64,000 nt of DNA from Butyrivibrio fibrisolvens. GTDB taxonomy: Bacteria; Bacillota; Clostridia; Lachnospirales; Lachnospiraceae. Numbering within the stretch: the stretch's first letter is position 1; each line of letters starts with the position of its first letter. Location: contig NZ_CP146963.1 in assembly GCF_037113525.1 (NCBI RefSeq), positions 1,240,001 to 1,304,000 of the forward strand, written 5' to 3'. Shown here in pieces: positions 8,839 to 18,126 of the stretch. The position numbers and the translations under genes are program-made. The notes beneath the pieces were generated by a model. It was not told the origin of the DNA, made no database searches, and saw nothing but the letters and a program-made list of their open reading frames with translations.

Positions 8839-9908
8839 TATGTTACGAGTTTTCTTAAAAACGGAATCTTTTTTGCAATAGCAACAAGGATTGTTGAAAG
8901 AACAAATGTAGTTGCGGCAACTAGGGGAAGTGCTAGTGCGCTATTGCACATTATAGTACTGAATCCGATCTCATTAAAAATATTTAATAAGAAAGGATGT
9001 ATCAGGTATATTCCCAAAGTCAGACTGGCCAAATAATCGATTTTATATAATAAGTTATCTGTAAGATTTATTTTGATACGATTTACAAAAAAATCATAAA
9101 CTACACACGAAAAAAGAGTTGTCTGTATTCTTAGATTTTCATAAAATGTCGTTTCTATCCTATCAAAATAAAAATACGATGCAAATAAAGAAAGGGTAAA
9201 AAGAGCAATTATTAAGAAATAAACGGTTTTGTAGTTTTTATTAACATGATTATAGATATAATAGCCCAGAAGACAGACACCTGCCCATTTTGCAAATCCA
9301 TTTATTGTAAAAAGCTGAAGGAAGTCCATAGCTTTATTTAAAGAACCAATTTGAAAAGATTCCAGACTGGTAAAAATCATGCTGATAAATACGAAAGCTA
9401 ATGCATATTTGATGATCGGCTTTTCCTGCCCATCGTCATCGTTTCCAATAAATTTTTTTAAGATTGGGATTGCGAATAAAACACCTATATAAGCAGGTAA
9501 ATACCATAAATGATATTTTGGATTTAAAATTGCATGTTCTAAGATCAACTTAATATCATTAAATAGGTTCATACCAAGCTGCTTGGAAAACAATAGTGCA
9601 CAACCGCTATAAAATATAGCATAAAAGAAATATAGAGAAATAAAGTGTACTATTTTCATAAAATATTTTCTTTTATCTTTTATTTTATAGCTCTTATCTA
9701 AGTAAAGGCTCCCTGAGATTAAAAAGAAACAGGTTACTGCGAAACGTGTTATGCCATGTCCCAAATTCAAAATTAAACTATCAAATGTTCCGTATTTAAC
9801 ATCAAAAAGATGCTCAGCTGATGTGTGTAGTATGATAACAGCAAAACAAGCTATAATCCTAAGCAAATTAATATTGTGATTAACGTGATTTTTTTGTGTA
9901 TCTGTCAT
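8838..9908 (-). CDS. Acyltransferase family 3 membrane protein
   Basis: A 356-residue membrane protein with about ten hydrophobic helices. The N-terminus INLLRIIACFAVIILHTSAEH carries the R..A...V...H pattern of acyltransferase-3 (OafA/WecH type) proteins, which transfer acetyl or other acyl groups to cell-surface sugars. The second segment ends FFLISGSLYLDKSY, also typical. The acceptor is unknown. It is more AT-rich than its neighbours and stands alone between two unrelated genes, which may mean it was acquired. The ribosome site before ATG 9908 is weak. Confidence 0.85.
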   Translation of the reverse strand: MTDTQKNHVNHNINLLRIIACFAVIILHTSAEHLFDVKYGTFDSLILNLGHGITRFAVTCFFLISGSLYLDKSYKIKDKRKYFMKIVHFISLYFFYAIFYSGCALLFSKQLGMNLFNDIKLILEHAILNPKYHLWYLPAYIGVLFAIPILKKFIGNDDDGQEKPIIKYALAFVFISMIFTSLESFQIGSLNKAMDFLQLFTINGFAKWAGVCLLGYYIYNHVNKNYKTVYFLIIALFTLSLFASYFYFDRIETTFYENLRIQTTLFSCVVYDFFVNRIKINLTDNLLYKIDYLASLTLGIYLIHPFLLNIFNEIGFSTIMCNSALALPLVAATTFVLSTILVAIAKKIPFLRKLVT

Positions 9909-9966
9909 ATGCGTTTACCTGATCGTTAATGCTATGGGAATATGTTAATACCAATAGCTAATTTTA

Positions 9967-11739
9967 TCACATTTTCATGATCAGTACGCCCTTACTTTCA
10001 AGCTTTCCGCTAAGCGCATCACCATCTTTATCCCATTTCCTTGCAAAAAGAACTTCAGCCCCCTCTTTAACAGGAATAGTAACAGCTTCATCCTCACAGT
10101 TAAGATATACAGCAATAGTTCCTGTTTCATCGATCTTAAGATAAGAAATCACGCGGTCTTTCTCGATATCGTTCGGAAAGTGGAAGTTCCTGCTCTTGCA
10201 GGCAGGAGTATTTTTTCTCATGGAGATAATGGACTTCATTGTTGAAAGCTCATTAGCTTTAAGTCCCTTATCGATATCATCCCAAGGCATACATCTGCGG
10301 CAGTCAGGATCAAAGCCGCCTTCCATAGCTACTTCTGTTCCGTAGTAGATACAAGGACTTCCAGGCATTGTGAACAGGATCGCAAGCTGCTGATAGAACA
10401 CATCTATATCGCCGCCAACTTTATCAAGAAGCCTGTTGGTATCGTGTGAATCCATCAGATTGAACAGTACATCATTAACCTGAGAGTAGTACATGGTAAA
10501 ACATCTGTTGATGTCGTATTCGAAGGAGCTTCTATCTCTATCTTTGTAGATCCAGAAGTCAGATATAGCGCTGGAAAGAGGATAGTTCATGACAGAGTCA
10601 TACTCATCTCCGCGAAGCCAAGTGATAGAGTCATGCCAGATCTCACCAAGGAGATAGAAGTCACTCTTCATGCGCTTTGTCATATATCTTACTGCTCTTA
10701 AAAATGAGTGTGATACCTCATTACCAACATCAAATCTGAGTCCGTCTATATCAAAAGTCTCGATCCAGAACTTTATTATATCAAGCAGATAGTCCACAAC
10801 TTCAGGATTAGAAGTGTTGAGCTTAGGCATATGCTCTGCAAAGGCAAAAGAGTAAAAGCGTCCATCTCTGGTATCGCGTCCTGTCTCTATGGGCCACTTA
10901 TTTACCATATACCAGTCGGCATATTTAGACTCCTTGCCATTTTCAAGGACGTCAAGCCACATAGGATGGTCGGAACCTGTATGATTGAAAACCGCATCCA
11001 GCATGACACGGATTCCCGCAGCATGAGCTTCATCTACAAGTGCACGCAGGTCTTCATTGGTACCAAAGTGGCTATCGACCTTCTTATAATCCTTGGTATT
11101 GTATTTGTGATTGGACTTGGATTCAAACACAGGATTAAGGTATATTCCGGTTATACCAAGGTCCTTAAGATAAGGAATCTTGTCACGGATACCCCTTATA
11201 TCTCCGCCGTAGAAGTCTTTAAAACCAACCTCTTTGTACTCCCATGGAAGTACCCCCTCAGGATCAATTGAGTGGTCACCATTACAGAATCTCTCCGGGA
11301 ATATCTGATACCAGACTGTATCATTAACCCATGATGGAGTCTCAAATACATCGCAAGGATTCATCCAGGGCATTATGAAGTAGGAGAGCGCCTTACCATC
11401 CTGATTCATCTCTTCCTCAGTATAGAATCCATCCTCGAAGTAGTACATGCATTCATCGCCTGAATGTAGCTCGAAGTAGTATTTACATCTCTTATATTCA
11501 GGGAAAAGAGTAGTAGTCCACCATATATGATCTTTGAGATTCTTCTTAAAGTATATCTCTTCACGTTTGCCGCTCCATCTTTCGCATCCGCCCATGATGC
11601 CGGCATCATAAGGATCACCATGGATTATGTAAACGTGATCGATATCATAGCCTGTCTTAATGTTGATAACAAGGCTGCCTGTATCAAGGCTATAGCAGTA
11701 CTGATCTGATGTGCGGTGGTATATTGCTCCTAAATTCAT
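9967..11739 (-). CDS. GH13 alpha-amylase family enzyme (neopullulanase/cyclomaltodextrinase-like)
   Basis: A cytoplasmic glycoside hydrolase of about 590 residues. An N-terminal beta domain of the CBM34 type is followed by the catalytic barrel. The four GH13 regions are present: DAVFNH, GLRFDVGNE (nucleophile Asp), GEIWHD (acid/base Glu) and LMDSHD (transition-state Asp). The QIFPERF segment before the barrel is typical of neopullulanases and maltogenic amylases. No signal peptide, so it should cleave imported maltodextrins or cyclodextrins. Start chosen at 11739 because GGAGG lies seven bases upstream; a longer frame to 11778 would run through the operator. A palindromic operator controls it. 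Confidence 0.92.
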   Translation of the reverse strand: MNLGAIYHRTSDQYCYSLDTGSLVINIKTGYDIDHVYIIHGDPYDAGIMGGCERWSGKREEIYFKKNLKDHIWWTTTLFPEYKRCKYYFELHSGDECMYYFEDGFYTEEEMNQDGKALSYFIMPWMNPCDVFETPSWVNDTVWYQIFPERFCNGDHSIDPEGVLPWEYKEVGFKDFYGGDIRGIRDKIPYLKDLGITGIYLNPVFESKSNHKYNTKDYKKVDSHFGTNEDLRALVDEAHAAGIRVMLDAVFNHTGSDHPMWLDVLENGKESKYADWYMVNKWPIETGRDTRDGRFYSFAFAEHMPKLNTSNPEVVDYLLDIIKFWIETFDIDGLRFDVGNEVSHSFLRAVRYMTKRMKSDFYLLGEIWHDSITWLRGDEYDSVMNYPLSSAISDFWIYKDRDRSSFEYDINRCFTMYYSQVNDVLFNLMDSHDTNRLLDKVGGDIDVFYQQLAILFTMPGSPCIYYGTEVAMEGGFDPDCRRCMPWDDIDKGLKANELSTMKSIISMRKNTPACKSRNFHFPNDIEKDRVISYLKIDETGTIAVYLNCEDEAVTIPVKEGAEVLFARKWDKDGDALSGKLESKGVLIMKM

Positions 11740-11756
11740 AGAAATCCTCCAGTTTA

Positions 11757-11809
11757 CGGAAAACGTTTTCCGACACAAACAATATACACCATCCCATAAA
11801 TAAAAGCAA
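11757..11809 (-). promoter_or_regulatory. Promoter and LacI-type operator of the GH13 gene
   Basis: On the minus strand, -35 TTGCTT (11804-11809) and -10 TATATT (11781-11786) are 17 bp apart. The perfect 16-bp palindrome CGGAAAACGTTTTCCG (11757-11772) covers the expected transcription start. The central CG and AT arms are typical of LacI-family repressors of maltose/maltodextrin genes. No LacI gene is in the window. Confidence 0.75.
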
Positions 11810-11827
11810 CAGGAAAATAAAATGCAT

Positions 11828-11890
11828 TTCGTCGGACATTATTGTCGTTTCGTCATTATATTAAAAAGTCCCTGTTTTTTAAGATAAAAT
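11828..11890 (+). promoter_or_regulatory. Tandem direct-repeat activator site and promoter (LytTR-like), copy 1
   Basis: TTCGTCGGA at 11828 and TTCGTCATT at 11849 are exactly 21 bp apart, two helical turns. A possible -10 box TAAAAT lies at 11885-11890, 36 bp after the second repeat starts. The same arrangement occurs at 44793. The spacing is that of LytTR-domain response regulator sites, but the motif itself is not one I can name. Confidence 0.5.
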
Positions 11891-11959
11891 GGAGATCGTG
11901 TCAGGGATGGTTAAGTGATTAAAACTGACATACTATCTTATTTTTTTATTGGAGGAAGT

Positions 11960-13234
11960 ATGACAAAAAGAAAAGCAATTTTAAAAAGACTCATGATTGC
12001 AACAACAGTAATGACAATGACCCTTGGGGGATCAATGACAGCATTTGCTGCCGAAGGCGGAGTATGCACATGTGACGAACAGACTACAGTTGTAGTAACC
12101 GTTGATGAGCAGGCAGCTACAGAAAATGAAAAGGAAATACTTGGAAATCCTGATGAGCAGCAGACAGAATCAGAGACAGCTATATATGAGGAATATACTA
12201 AATCTGATATGGATGAATTTGCAAAAGAGACAGCAGAGGAAATCGAAATGGGAGAGCGCTATGTAGATCCCGAAAATCAGAAGCTGGCTACAGAGTATGC
12301 TGATGACAGAGAAGAAGGAGAAGCACCAATAGATCCTTTGGCAGAAGGGAATGCTCATATAACAATCACCGATTCTTCACTTGAAGATGAAGATGTTCTT
12401 CAGGGAAGAACAGAGATAATAGCTAATACTACAGACAATAAAATTCCGCTTGAAGCTGATGAGGAGTCAGCTGAGGCTACTATATATTTTGTATCTTTAA
12501 ATTCTACTAATACAGAAGTTCTTGATGGTAAGAATATTGAAGCGGCTGTTACAGTTCCTGTAGCTACTGACTGTGACGATCCTGCAAACGCAGTTGCATA
12601 TGTTGATCCTCAGCTTGGTACATTCGATGCTATTGATAAAGTAGCTTTGAAATACGATGCTGAGCATGGAACATGGACAATTAATATCACACTCAAAAGT
12701 TCATATTCTTATAAAACTATAAATGGCACAGATTATCCTGTATCTTATTACAACTATGGTACAATTTATCTGGTAAAATACGATGCAGTTAAAAAAGAAG
12801 TTGTAGTTGAGCCGGTTCAGCCTGGTGTTGAGCCTTCTTCTAACGAGAATGAAACAGTTCTTGCAGTAGTAGATGCAAGCGGCGTACAATCTTCAACAGA
12901 GGTATCTACAGTAGCACCTGTTAATGATTACTATCAGTTCAACCTTAACGCAGCAAAGGCTATCAGAGAAGCTGCTTACGGTTCAACAGTAGAGATCGAT
13001 GCAGGAGAATATGTAAGCTTTGCAGACTTCGTTATCGAAGAGATCGACAAGCGTCCTGACCTTACAATTAACGTAAGCTATATCGATGCTGCTAACCTTC
13101 ACACAAGAGAGCAGATCGTAATCCCTGCAAGAGCAGTAGAATCAGACGGAACAGTACTCGGCGAATCCAGAATTGAAGAACCTGAAACACAGTATTATGG
13201 CTTCAGATATGTTGACAGCAAGATCAACGCGTAA
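11960..13234 (+). CDS. Secreted protein of unknown function
   Basis: About 424 residues from ATG 11960, which is preceded by GGAGG. A signal peptide (KRKAILKRLMIATTVMTM, cleavage after TAFA) leads to a short Cys-containing segment (VCTCDEQ) and a long acidic Glu/Thr-rich region. The C-terminal 110 residues look folded (FNLNAAKAIREAAYGSTVEIDAG, then a beta-rich end). I recognise no domain family. It lacks a wall anchor, so it is probably released or held by interaction. The tandem TTCGTC repeats upstream suggest control by a dedicated activator. Nearby genes also encode envelope proteins. Confidence 0.8.
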   Translation: MTKRKAILKRLMIATTVMTMTLGGSMTAFAAEGGVCTCDEQTTVVVTVDEQAATENEKEILGNPDEQQTESETAIYEEYTKSDMDEFAKETAEEIEMGERYVDPENQKLATEYADDREEGEAPIDPLAEGNAHITITDSSLEDEDVLQGRTEIIANTTDNKIPLEADEESAEATIYFVSLNSTNTEVLDGKNIEAAVTVPVATDCDDPANAVAYVDPQLGTFDAIDKVALKYDAEHGTWTINITLKSSYSYKTINGTDYPVSYYNYGTIYLVKYDAVKKEVVVEPVQPGVEPSSNENETVLAVVDASGVQSSTEVSTVAPVNDYYQFNLNAAKAIREAAYGSTVEIDAGEYVSFADFVIEEIDKRPDLTINVSYIDAANLHTREQIVIPARAVESDGTVLGESRIEEPETQYYGFRYVDSKINA

Positions 13235-13319
13235 GTAATACTACAGTTATTTAATTCCTGAATAAAAAGTAAATTAGTTATTTGAAACAATCATGTTGAT
13301 GTAACTTTTTGAAAACTTA

Positions 13320-13358
13320 AAAAGCGGTGGCAATGAGAATTGGCACCGCTTTTCTCTT
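13320..13358 (+). terminator. Terminator after secreted protein gene
   Basis: AAAAGCGGTG / CACCGCTTTT 10-bp stem with a 14-base loop, followed by TCTCTT. Confidence 0.8.
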
Positions 13359-13386
13359 ATAAGGAGAAAAAACAGGAGGCGTTTTC

Positions 13387-15096
13387 ATGAAAATAGTAGA
13401 AAAGCTGAAAAAAGGATTATCGAAGGTTATTACAGAGCATGCAGTATCTATAGCTTTGGCTGCTATACTTACAATTATTGCAATGGTGTTCTGCGGCCTT
13501 AGTGAAAAAGACCATGAGTTACTGCTTACAGTTTTGAAGTATGTTTATGCCATCCTGTTTGCAGCGTCTATCAGTGCTCTTTTATGTGAGAGCATACATC
13601 TTTATCACAAAGCTAACAATATTAAAAAAATAATATTGTTTGTAGTGATAATGATTGCAGGCGTCGTTACTTCAATTCTAAATGTAGCATCTGACGGGGT
13701 GGATTTTTCTTATATTACTTATGGTGATGCTTACCATTTTACAGCCCAAGGCTTTTTTGGCGGACTATATACAAGCCTTATGATCCTGTACCTTTGTCTC
13801 ATTATTTTCTTTTGTTATAAAAAGAGCAAAGAATCTTTTGAAATGTACGTCGCAAAGGCTTTTTGCGGGGTTATGAAAGCAGAACTGCTGTGTGTGATAC
13901 TTTTGATAGGCTCAATACTTATTATTGAGATAATCGACAGTTTGCTCATACATATTATGTGGAATTATTACGTTATGGATCGAGTAATTCTTTTTATCTT
14001 TGGTTTTGTAGCATATCCTTGCGCTATAGTCGGCATTTCTGATACAGATCATGAGATCAGCAAATTTGGTAAAGCTATTCTTGGCTATGTGTTTGTATCT
14101 CTTTTATCAATTGCGTATGTAATAATCTACATCTATATGTTCAAGATAATCATTACATGGACCTTCCCGTCGAATGAAGTGTTTGGAATCCTTATGACTT
14201 TATTTGTTTTTGGTATAGGTGTCTGGACTATGGGATATAGTTGTGGTGATAACATTTTCAGGAAAATCGCTGGAATTCTGCCCTTTTTGTTTATCCCATT
14301 TATAGTACTTCAGATAATGTGCCTGCAGCTTAGAATATCTGAGTATGGTTTTACAACAGACAGATATCTTGGAATGATGCTTATAATATTCGAATTAGTA
14401 TACATGGTATTATATGCGATCAGATTTTTTGGCAAAAAAGATATTGTTGCAAATTCACTTTTCATCCTATCTATACTGGCGATAGTTACTCTGATCGTTC
14501 CGTTTGTAAATGTAAGCAGTGTAGTTTTAGTTTCTCAGAAATCCAAGATAGAGAAATATCTGTCTCTTGGAGATGATGCCAGTGCTACCGTTATAGAAGA
14601 GGCTAGGGATGCTTATAGGGTAATATGGCGCGAGGGCGGCGAATCTGGCAAGATGTATCTGGATAAGAGTCTTTCGCAAGATCAGAAGTATTTTTTGGAT
14701 TACAGTTCGTATTATTATTATTCCCATCATAATAATTTCTATATTGATGTAAAAGGTTACAAAGTCGATGAAATAGATACATCTGATGTAGAAACTGTCT
14801 ATATTATCAGCAATAATATTAAGGATGATGAGGGGATTGATACAAGTTCAGTTTACATTTATGGACAAAATCCTGATGAAGTGCTGGCAACACTGGATAT
14901 TAAGGATATGGTAGATACGCTTATAGAAAAAGATAGTGAGGGTGCTTCAGATCATGAACTGTCAGTTAGTATCGAACAGGAATATATAACCGAGGAAGGA
15001 TATAAGTTCATTATAACCTCAATCATGGTTGAAGGAGAAAAGGAAGATGAAACCACAGTAACCAATATATATATCTGTGGATATCTTCTTAAATGA
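13387..15096 (+). CDS. DUF4153-like polytopic membrane protein
   Basis: A 569-residue protein. Residues 20-390 contain about 11 membrane helices, and residues 395-569 form a hydrophilic tail. The segment KFGKAILGYVFVSLLSIAYV with the later SEYGFTTDRYLGMML resembles DUF4153 proteins, which are common in Firmicutes and have no assigned biochemical function. The C-terminal tail would lie outside or inside the membrane surface depending on topology. A GGAGG site lies upstream. It follows the secreted protein gene but a terminator separates them. A terminator also follows. Confidence 0.75.
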   Translation: MKIVEKLKKGLSKVITEHAVSIALAAILTIIAMVFCGLSEKDHELLLTVLKYVYAILFAASISALLCESIHLYHKANNIKKIILFVVIMIAGVVTSILNVASDGVDFSYITYGDAYHFTAQGFFGGLYTSLMILYLCLIIFFCYKKSKESFEMYVAKAFCGVMKAELLCVILLIGSILIIEIIDSLLIHIMWNYYVMDRVILFIFGFVAYPCAIVGISDTDHEISKFGKAILGYVFVSLLSIAYVIIYIYMFKIIITWTFPSNEVFGILMTLFVFGIGVWTMGYSCGDNIFRKIAGILPFLFIPFIVLQIMCLQLRISEYGFTTDRYLGMMLIIFELVYMVLYAIRFFGKKDIVANSLFILSILAIVTLIVPFVNVSSVVLVSQKSKIEKYLSLGDDASATVIEEARDAYRVIWREGGESGKMYLDKSLSQDQKYFLDYSSYYYYSHHNNFYIDVKGYKVDEIDTSDVETVYIISNNIKDDEGIDTSSVYIYGQNPDEVLATLDIKDMVDTLIEKDSEGASDHELSVSIEQEYITEEGYKFIITSIMVEGEKEDETTVTNIYICGYLLK

Positions 15097-15135
15097 GAGT
15101 AATGGTGGTATTATAATAAATACATTTTTAATTGC

Positions 15136-15161
15136 AAAACACGCAGCAATTGCGTGTTTTT
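15136..15161 (+). terminator. Terminator after DUF4153-like gene
   Basis: AAAACACGCA / TGCGTGTTTT stem with a 5-base loop and T run. It lies inside a possible upstream extension of the next reading frame, which argues for the later start of that gene. Confidence 0.85.
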
Positions 15162-15203
15162 GTAATAAGTATTCAAAAAGTAATATACTACGAAAGGCAC
15201 AAA

Positions 15204-16394
15204 ATGAAGATCAAACAATTATTAGCATGTTCTCTGATAATAAGCACTGCCATGATGACTGGCTGCTCATCAGAAGGTATTAGCTTATCATCAGGAGAAG
15301 CCAGTACAGAAGTAGAAAAAAATGATGAATCCAACAAGGATGCAAGTGAAGATATAGAGGCTAAGGATAAAGCTTCAGAATCAGAGGAAGCGTCAACAAC
15401 AGATGAGGCTACAGAAGATGATGAAAAGGTAGAAGCTACTGACACAGAAACTCTGTTACAACAGTTCCTTGATGATGAGATCGAAGCTACTAGTATTTAC
15501 GAAGATGGAACCGAGCGTACTTTCAAATATTCAGATCTTCCACATGAAGAAGATGATTGGGAGAGTTATTCATATGATGATGACTGTTTTGTAGATCTTG
15601 ATAATGACGATGAGAATGAGCTTATCCTTAATGGCCCATATGGCGGAATGTATCTGGATGCAAGAGATGGCAAGGTTTATGTCCTTGCAGAAGGAGAGGG
15701 AACAGCCGGTACACTTAGTTATGCACAGTACGAAAATCTGACATATATTGTTCATTCTGATACTTCTCATGGCGGCAGACAGATTCATATTTTTGACCGT
15801 TATGAAGATGGTGAAGTAGTTGAAACGTTTAATCTTTGTGCGGAGTATTGGGACAACGATTTCGACTACTATGATCAGGATAGCGACTTTACATTTAAAG
15901 ACGAGAAGATAACCATGGAAGAGTTTGAGGCTCTTCGTAAGGAAATTCTGGGATATAAGACTAAGACTGAATGGATGCGGGATAGTGCTATCTATGAAGG
16001 TGAAAACTTTGATTACAGCCAGGAGAAGATCATAAATGATGGCTCGGATAAGTTTTATGAAAAGCTTGAAGGATGCTTCGACAGCTATTATTATCCGGAA
16101 GACAATAATGGCAATTCAGGAACACTTTCCCTCTTTTTAAATGACAGTTATGAATATACATTAAGAGATTTATATAAGAATGGAGATTACAGATTTATAT
16201 CATCTGAAAGTGACATTGAGTACTTTATAGGCCGTAGTATCTGCCTGAAGTATCCTGAGACAGTTTCTGAAAATGGTGATGCAACTTTCACTTATTATGT
16301 GATCACTTGTTACGATTACTATGTTCACGTTTATGAGGCTGATGAGAATTACGAGAATCTTGAGTATCTCTATACTGGCTGGGTTAAATACTGA
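15204..16394 (+). CDS. Lipoprotein of unknown function
   Basis: About 396 residues. The start MKIKQLLACSLIISTAM leads to the lipobox MTGC, then a Ser/Glu/Thr-rich linker (to residue 100) and an acidic, Tyr-rich domain. The segment DCFVDLDNDDENELILNGPYGG (written here in parts: DLDNDDENELI and NGPYGG) resembles a calcium-binding or VCBS-like strand-loop found in other Lachnospiraceae lipoproteins. I do not recognise a catalytic domain. The start is set by AAAGG upstream and by the terminator that precedes it. Confidence 0.75.
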   Translation: MKIKQLLACSLIISTAMMTGCSSEGISLSSGEASTEVEKNDESNKDASEDIEAKDKASESEEASTTDEATEDDEKVEATDTETLLQQFLDDEIEATSIYEDGTERTFKYSDLPHEEDDWESYSYDDDCFVDLDNDDENELILNGPYGGMYLDARDGKVYVLAEGEGTAGTLSYAQYENLTYIVHSDTSHGGRQIHIFDRYEDGEVVETFNLCAEYWDNDFDYYDQDSDFTFKDEKITMEEFEALRKEILGYKTKTEWMRDSAIYEGENFDYSQEKIINDGSDKFYEKLEGCFDSYYYPEDNNGNSGTLSLFLNDSYEYTLRDLYKNGDYRFISSESDIEYFIGRSICLKYPETVSENGDATFTYYVITCYDYYVHVYEADENYENLEYLYTGWVKY

Positions 16395-16417
16395 TTACAA
16401 CATGTTTTAACAGATAA

Positions 16418-16463
16418 TACCTGCATCCAATATGCTTATGATATTGGACGCAGGTACTTTTTT
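16418..16463 (+). terminator. Terminator after lipoprotein gene
   Basis: TACCTGCATCCAATAT pairs with ATATTGGACGCAGGTA with one mismatch and a 7-base loop, followed by a T run. Confidence 0.85.
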
Positions 16464-16538
16464 ATTATTGAACTTATTTTTATGAGATGTTTTGTCTTAT
16501 TTGTAGCCTTATTAGGAATCTCTTTTATCAATTTAAGT

Positions 16539-17654
16539 TTATGCCCAAACTTCTTCCGCAATCTCTTTGACCAGCTTAAGCTTAGCCCATTGCTGTTCTT
16601 CGGTGAGCTTATTACCAATCTCGCAGGATGCAAAGCCGCACTGAGGGCTGAGGTACAGTCTTTCGAGAGGAATGTACTTGGCAGCTTCATAAATTCTGTT
16701 TTTAACTTCCTCTTTATCTTCAAGTTCAGGAGTCTTGGTTGTTATAAGGCCAAGGACAACCTTCTTGTCAGGAGAGATCTTGGAAAGGGGCGCAAAGCCG
16801 CCTGATCTTGCATCATCATATTCAAGGAAAAGAGCATTGACGTTTTCCTTTGCAAAAACGTAATCTGCAACGCTGTCATAAGGGCCGCTTGTAAAGTAGG
16901 TTGAATGATAGTTACCACGGCAGATATGAGAGTTGATGATCATATCCTCTGGCTTATTTTCAAGAGCAAGATTGTTGACAGTAAGGAGCTGCTTTTTAAC
17001 TTCTTCAATGTCAATTCCAAGAGCCTTGTAGCGTTGCTTGGCAGCATCTCCAACAATTGCACCCCATGTGCAGTCATCGAGCTGCAAGTTGCGGCAGCCT
17101 GCATCGTAGAACTGCTTGATTACATCCTGATAAGCTACTGCTATATCATGGATCAGTTCATCATTAGTAGGATAGAACTTACGGGTTGTCTCAAAGTTGG
17201 CAGGAATGATCATCTGCTGGAAAGTCTGGGCAGGAGCCGGGATGGTGTACTTTGCAACAGTATTTTCATCTTCAAACTGCTTTAAGAACTTAAAGTACTC
17301 TACGAATGGATGAGGCTTTGCTGCTATCTTACCAACAAGATATGTGTCATCAAGAAGGGCAAGTTCTCCGTTAAAGCTTACTCCGCCGCCAGTGTTTTCG
17401 TGTGCAACACCTTCAAGCCCCCACATGAAATCCAGGTGCCAGAAGGTTCTTCTGAACTCACCATCTGTGATCACGTGGTAGCCAAGTTCCTTTTGCTTAG
17501 CAACGACTTTAGTGATCTCATCATTAACTATCTTGTCATAATCAGCTTCTGATATCTTTCCTGCTTTAAAGTCTTCTTTAGCATCCTTTAAAGCCTGAGG
17601 TCTTAAAAAACTTCCAACGAAGTCGTATCTGTATGGGGATTGTACTTTGCTCAT
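16539..17654 (-). CDS. Cobalamin-independent methionine synthase-like protein (YxjG/YxjH type)
   Basis: A 371-residue protein corresponding to the C-terminal catalytic barrel of MetE. It starts YDFVGSFLRPQALKDA and carries GYHVITDGEFRR, LQLDDCTW, the zinc-ligand segment INSHICRGNYH (His and Cys), and SPQCGFAS (second Cys). Members of this short family transfer methyl groups to homocysteine-type thiols from small donors or a corrinoid partner. A GGAG site is nine bases upstream of ATG 17654. The divergent LysR-type gene is a plausible regulator of methionine/sulfur supply. I looked for an S-box riboswitch in the leader and did not see one. Confidence 0.88.
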   Translation of the reverse strand: MSKVQSPYRYDFVGSFLRPQALKDAKEDFKAGKISEADYDKIVNDEITKVVAKQKELGYHVITDGEFRRTFWHLDFMWGLEGVAHENTGGGVSFNGELALLDDTYLVGKIAAKPHPFVEYFKFLKQFEDENTVAKYTIPAPAQTFQQMIIPANFETTRKFYPTNDELIHDIAVAYQDVIKQFYDAGCRNLQLDDCTWGAIVGDAAKQRYKALGIDIEEVKKQLLTVNNLALENKPEDMIINSHICRGNYHSTYFTSGPYDSVADYVFAKENVNALFLEYDDARSGGFAPLSKISPDKKVVLGLITTKTPELEDKEEVKNRIYEAAKYIPLERLYLSPQCGFASCEIGNKLTEEQQWAKLKLVKEIAEEVWA

Positions 17655-18126
17655 GTTTTATGTCTCCTTTAAAATTTTTTAGTTGCATATGGCAGGTTTT
17701 GTGCTGGTGTTATCTTATGCAGAGAGCTTTGACCTGTTTGGGTAATAGTGATTATTATTAGCAACTGATGTTGGTCGCATTGAATCAGGCGGTTCTCATT
17801 TTGGATTTAATACAGGTTCCTGTTATACGTCGCGCGTTATGATGAGGATTATAGGCGCCAGAAGCTTGCGAGTAAAATACTAAAAATATACTTTTATCCA
17901 TAGATTTAATCTATGAATAAGGTTATACTGACAAGAAATACTATTATTTAATTAGTATTTGTTTTCGCAACTTTGAATCAGAAATCCGCATTTACTGCGG
18001 ATTTCGTAATTCGATGAATCGGTTGGCAATAGAGCCTTCGACGAAGTCGAACTCAATTGGCTTTAATGCTGCATTTTTGAATCTTTGATTTTAAAATACA
18101 TATTGGTAAAAAAGAGGAGGCTGACC
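17655..18126. promoter_or_regulatory. Divergent spacer between MetE-like and LysR genes
   Basis: A 472-bp non-coding region. It contains a strong hairpin, GAAATCCGCA / TGCGGATTTC (17981-18005, loop TTTAC), and a short palindromic stretch CCTTCGACGAAGTCGAA near 18035. Such a spacer is where a LysR regulator would bind, but no clear T-N11-A site stood out. Confidence 0.4.

Noticed and set aside
11757..11772. CcpA cre site at the GH13 promoter
   Set aside because: The sequence is a longer perfect palindrome than the cre consensus and sits over the start site; a dedicated LacI-family repressor fits better, though CcpA cannot be excluded.
16482..16805. A 107-residue plus-strand frame opposite the MetE-like gene
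   Set aside because: Antisense shadow of a conserved enzyme, with composition driven by the other strand.
17655..17980. SAM (S-box) or T-box riboswitch before the MetE-like gene
   Set aside because: I looked for the conserved S-box core and T-box sequence on the minus strand and did not find them.
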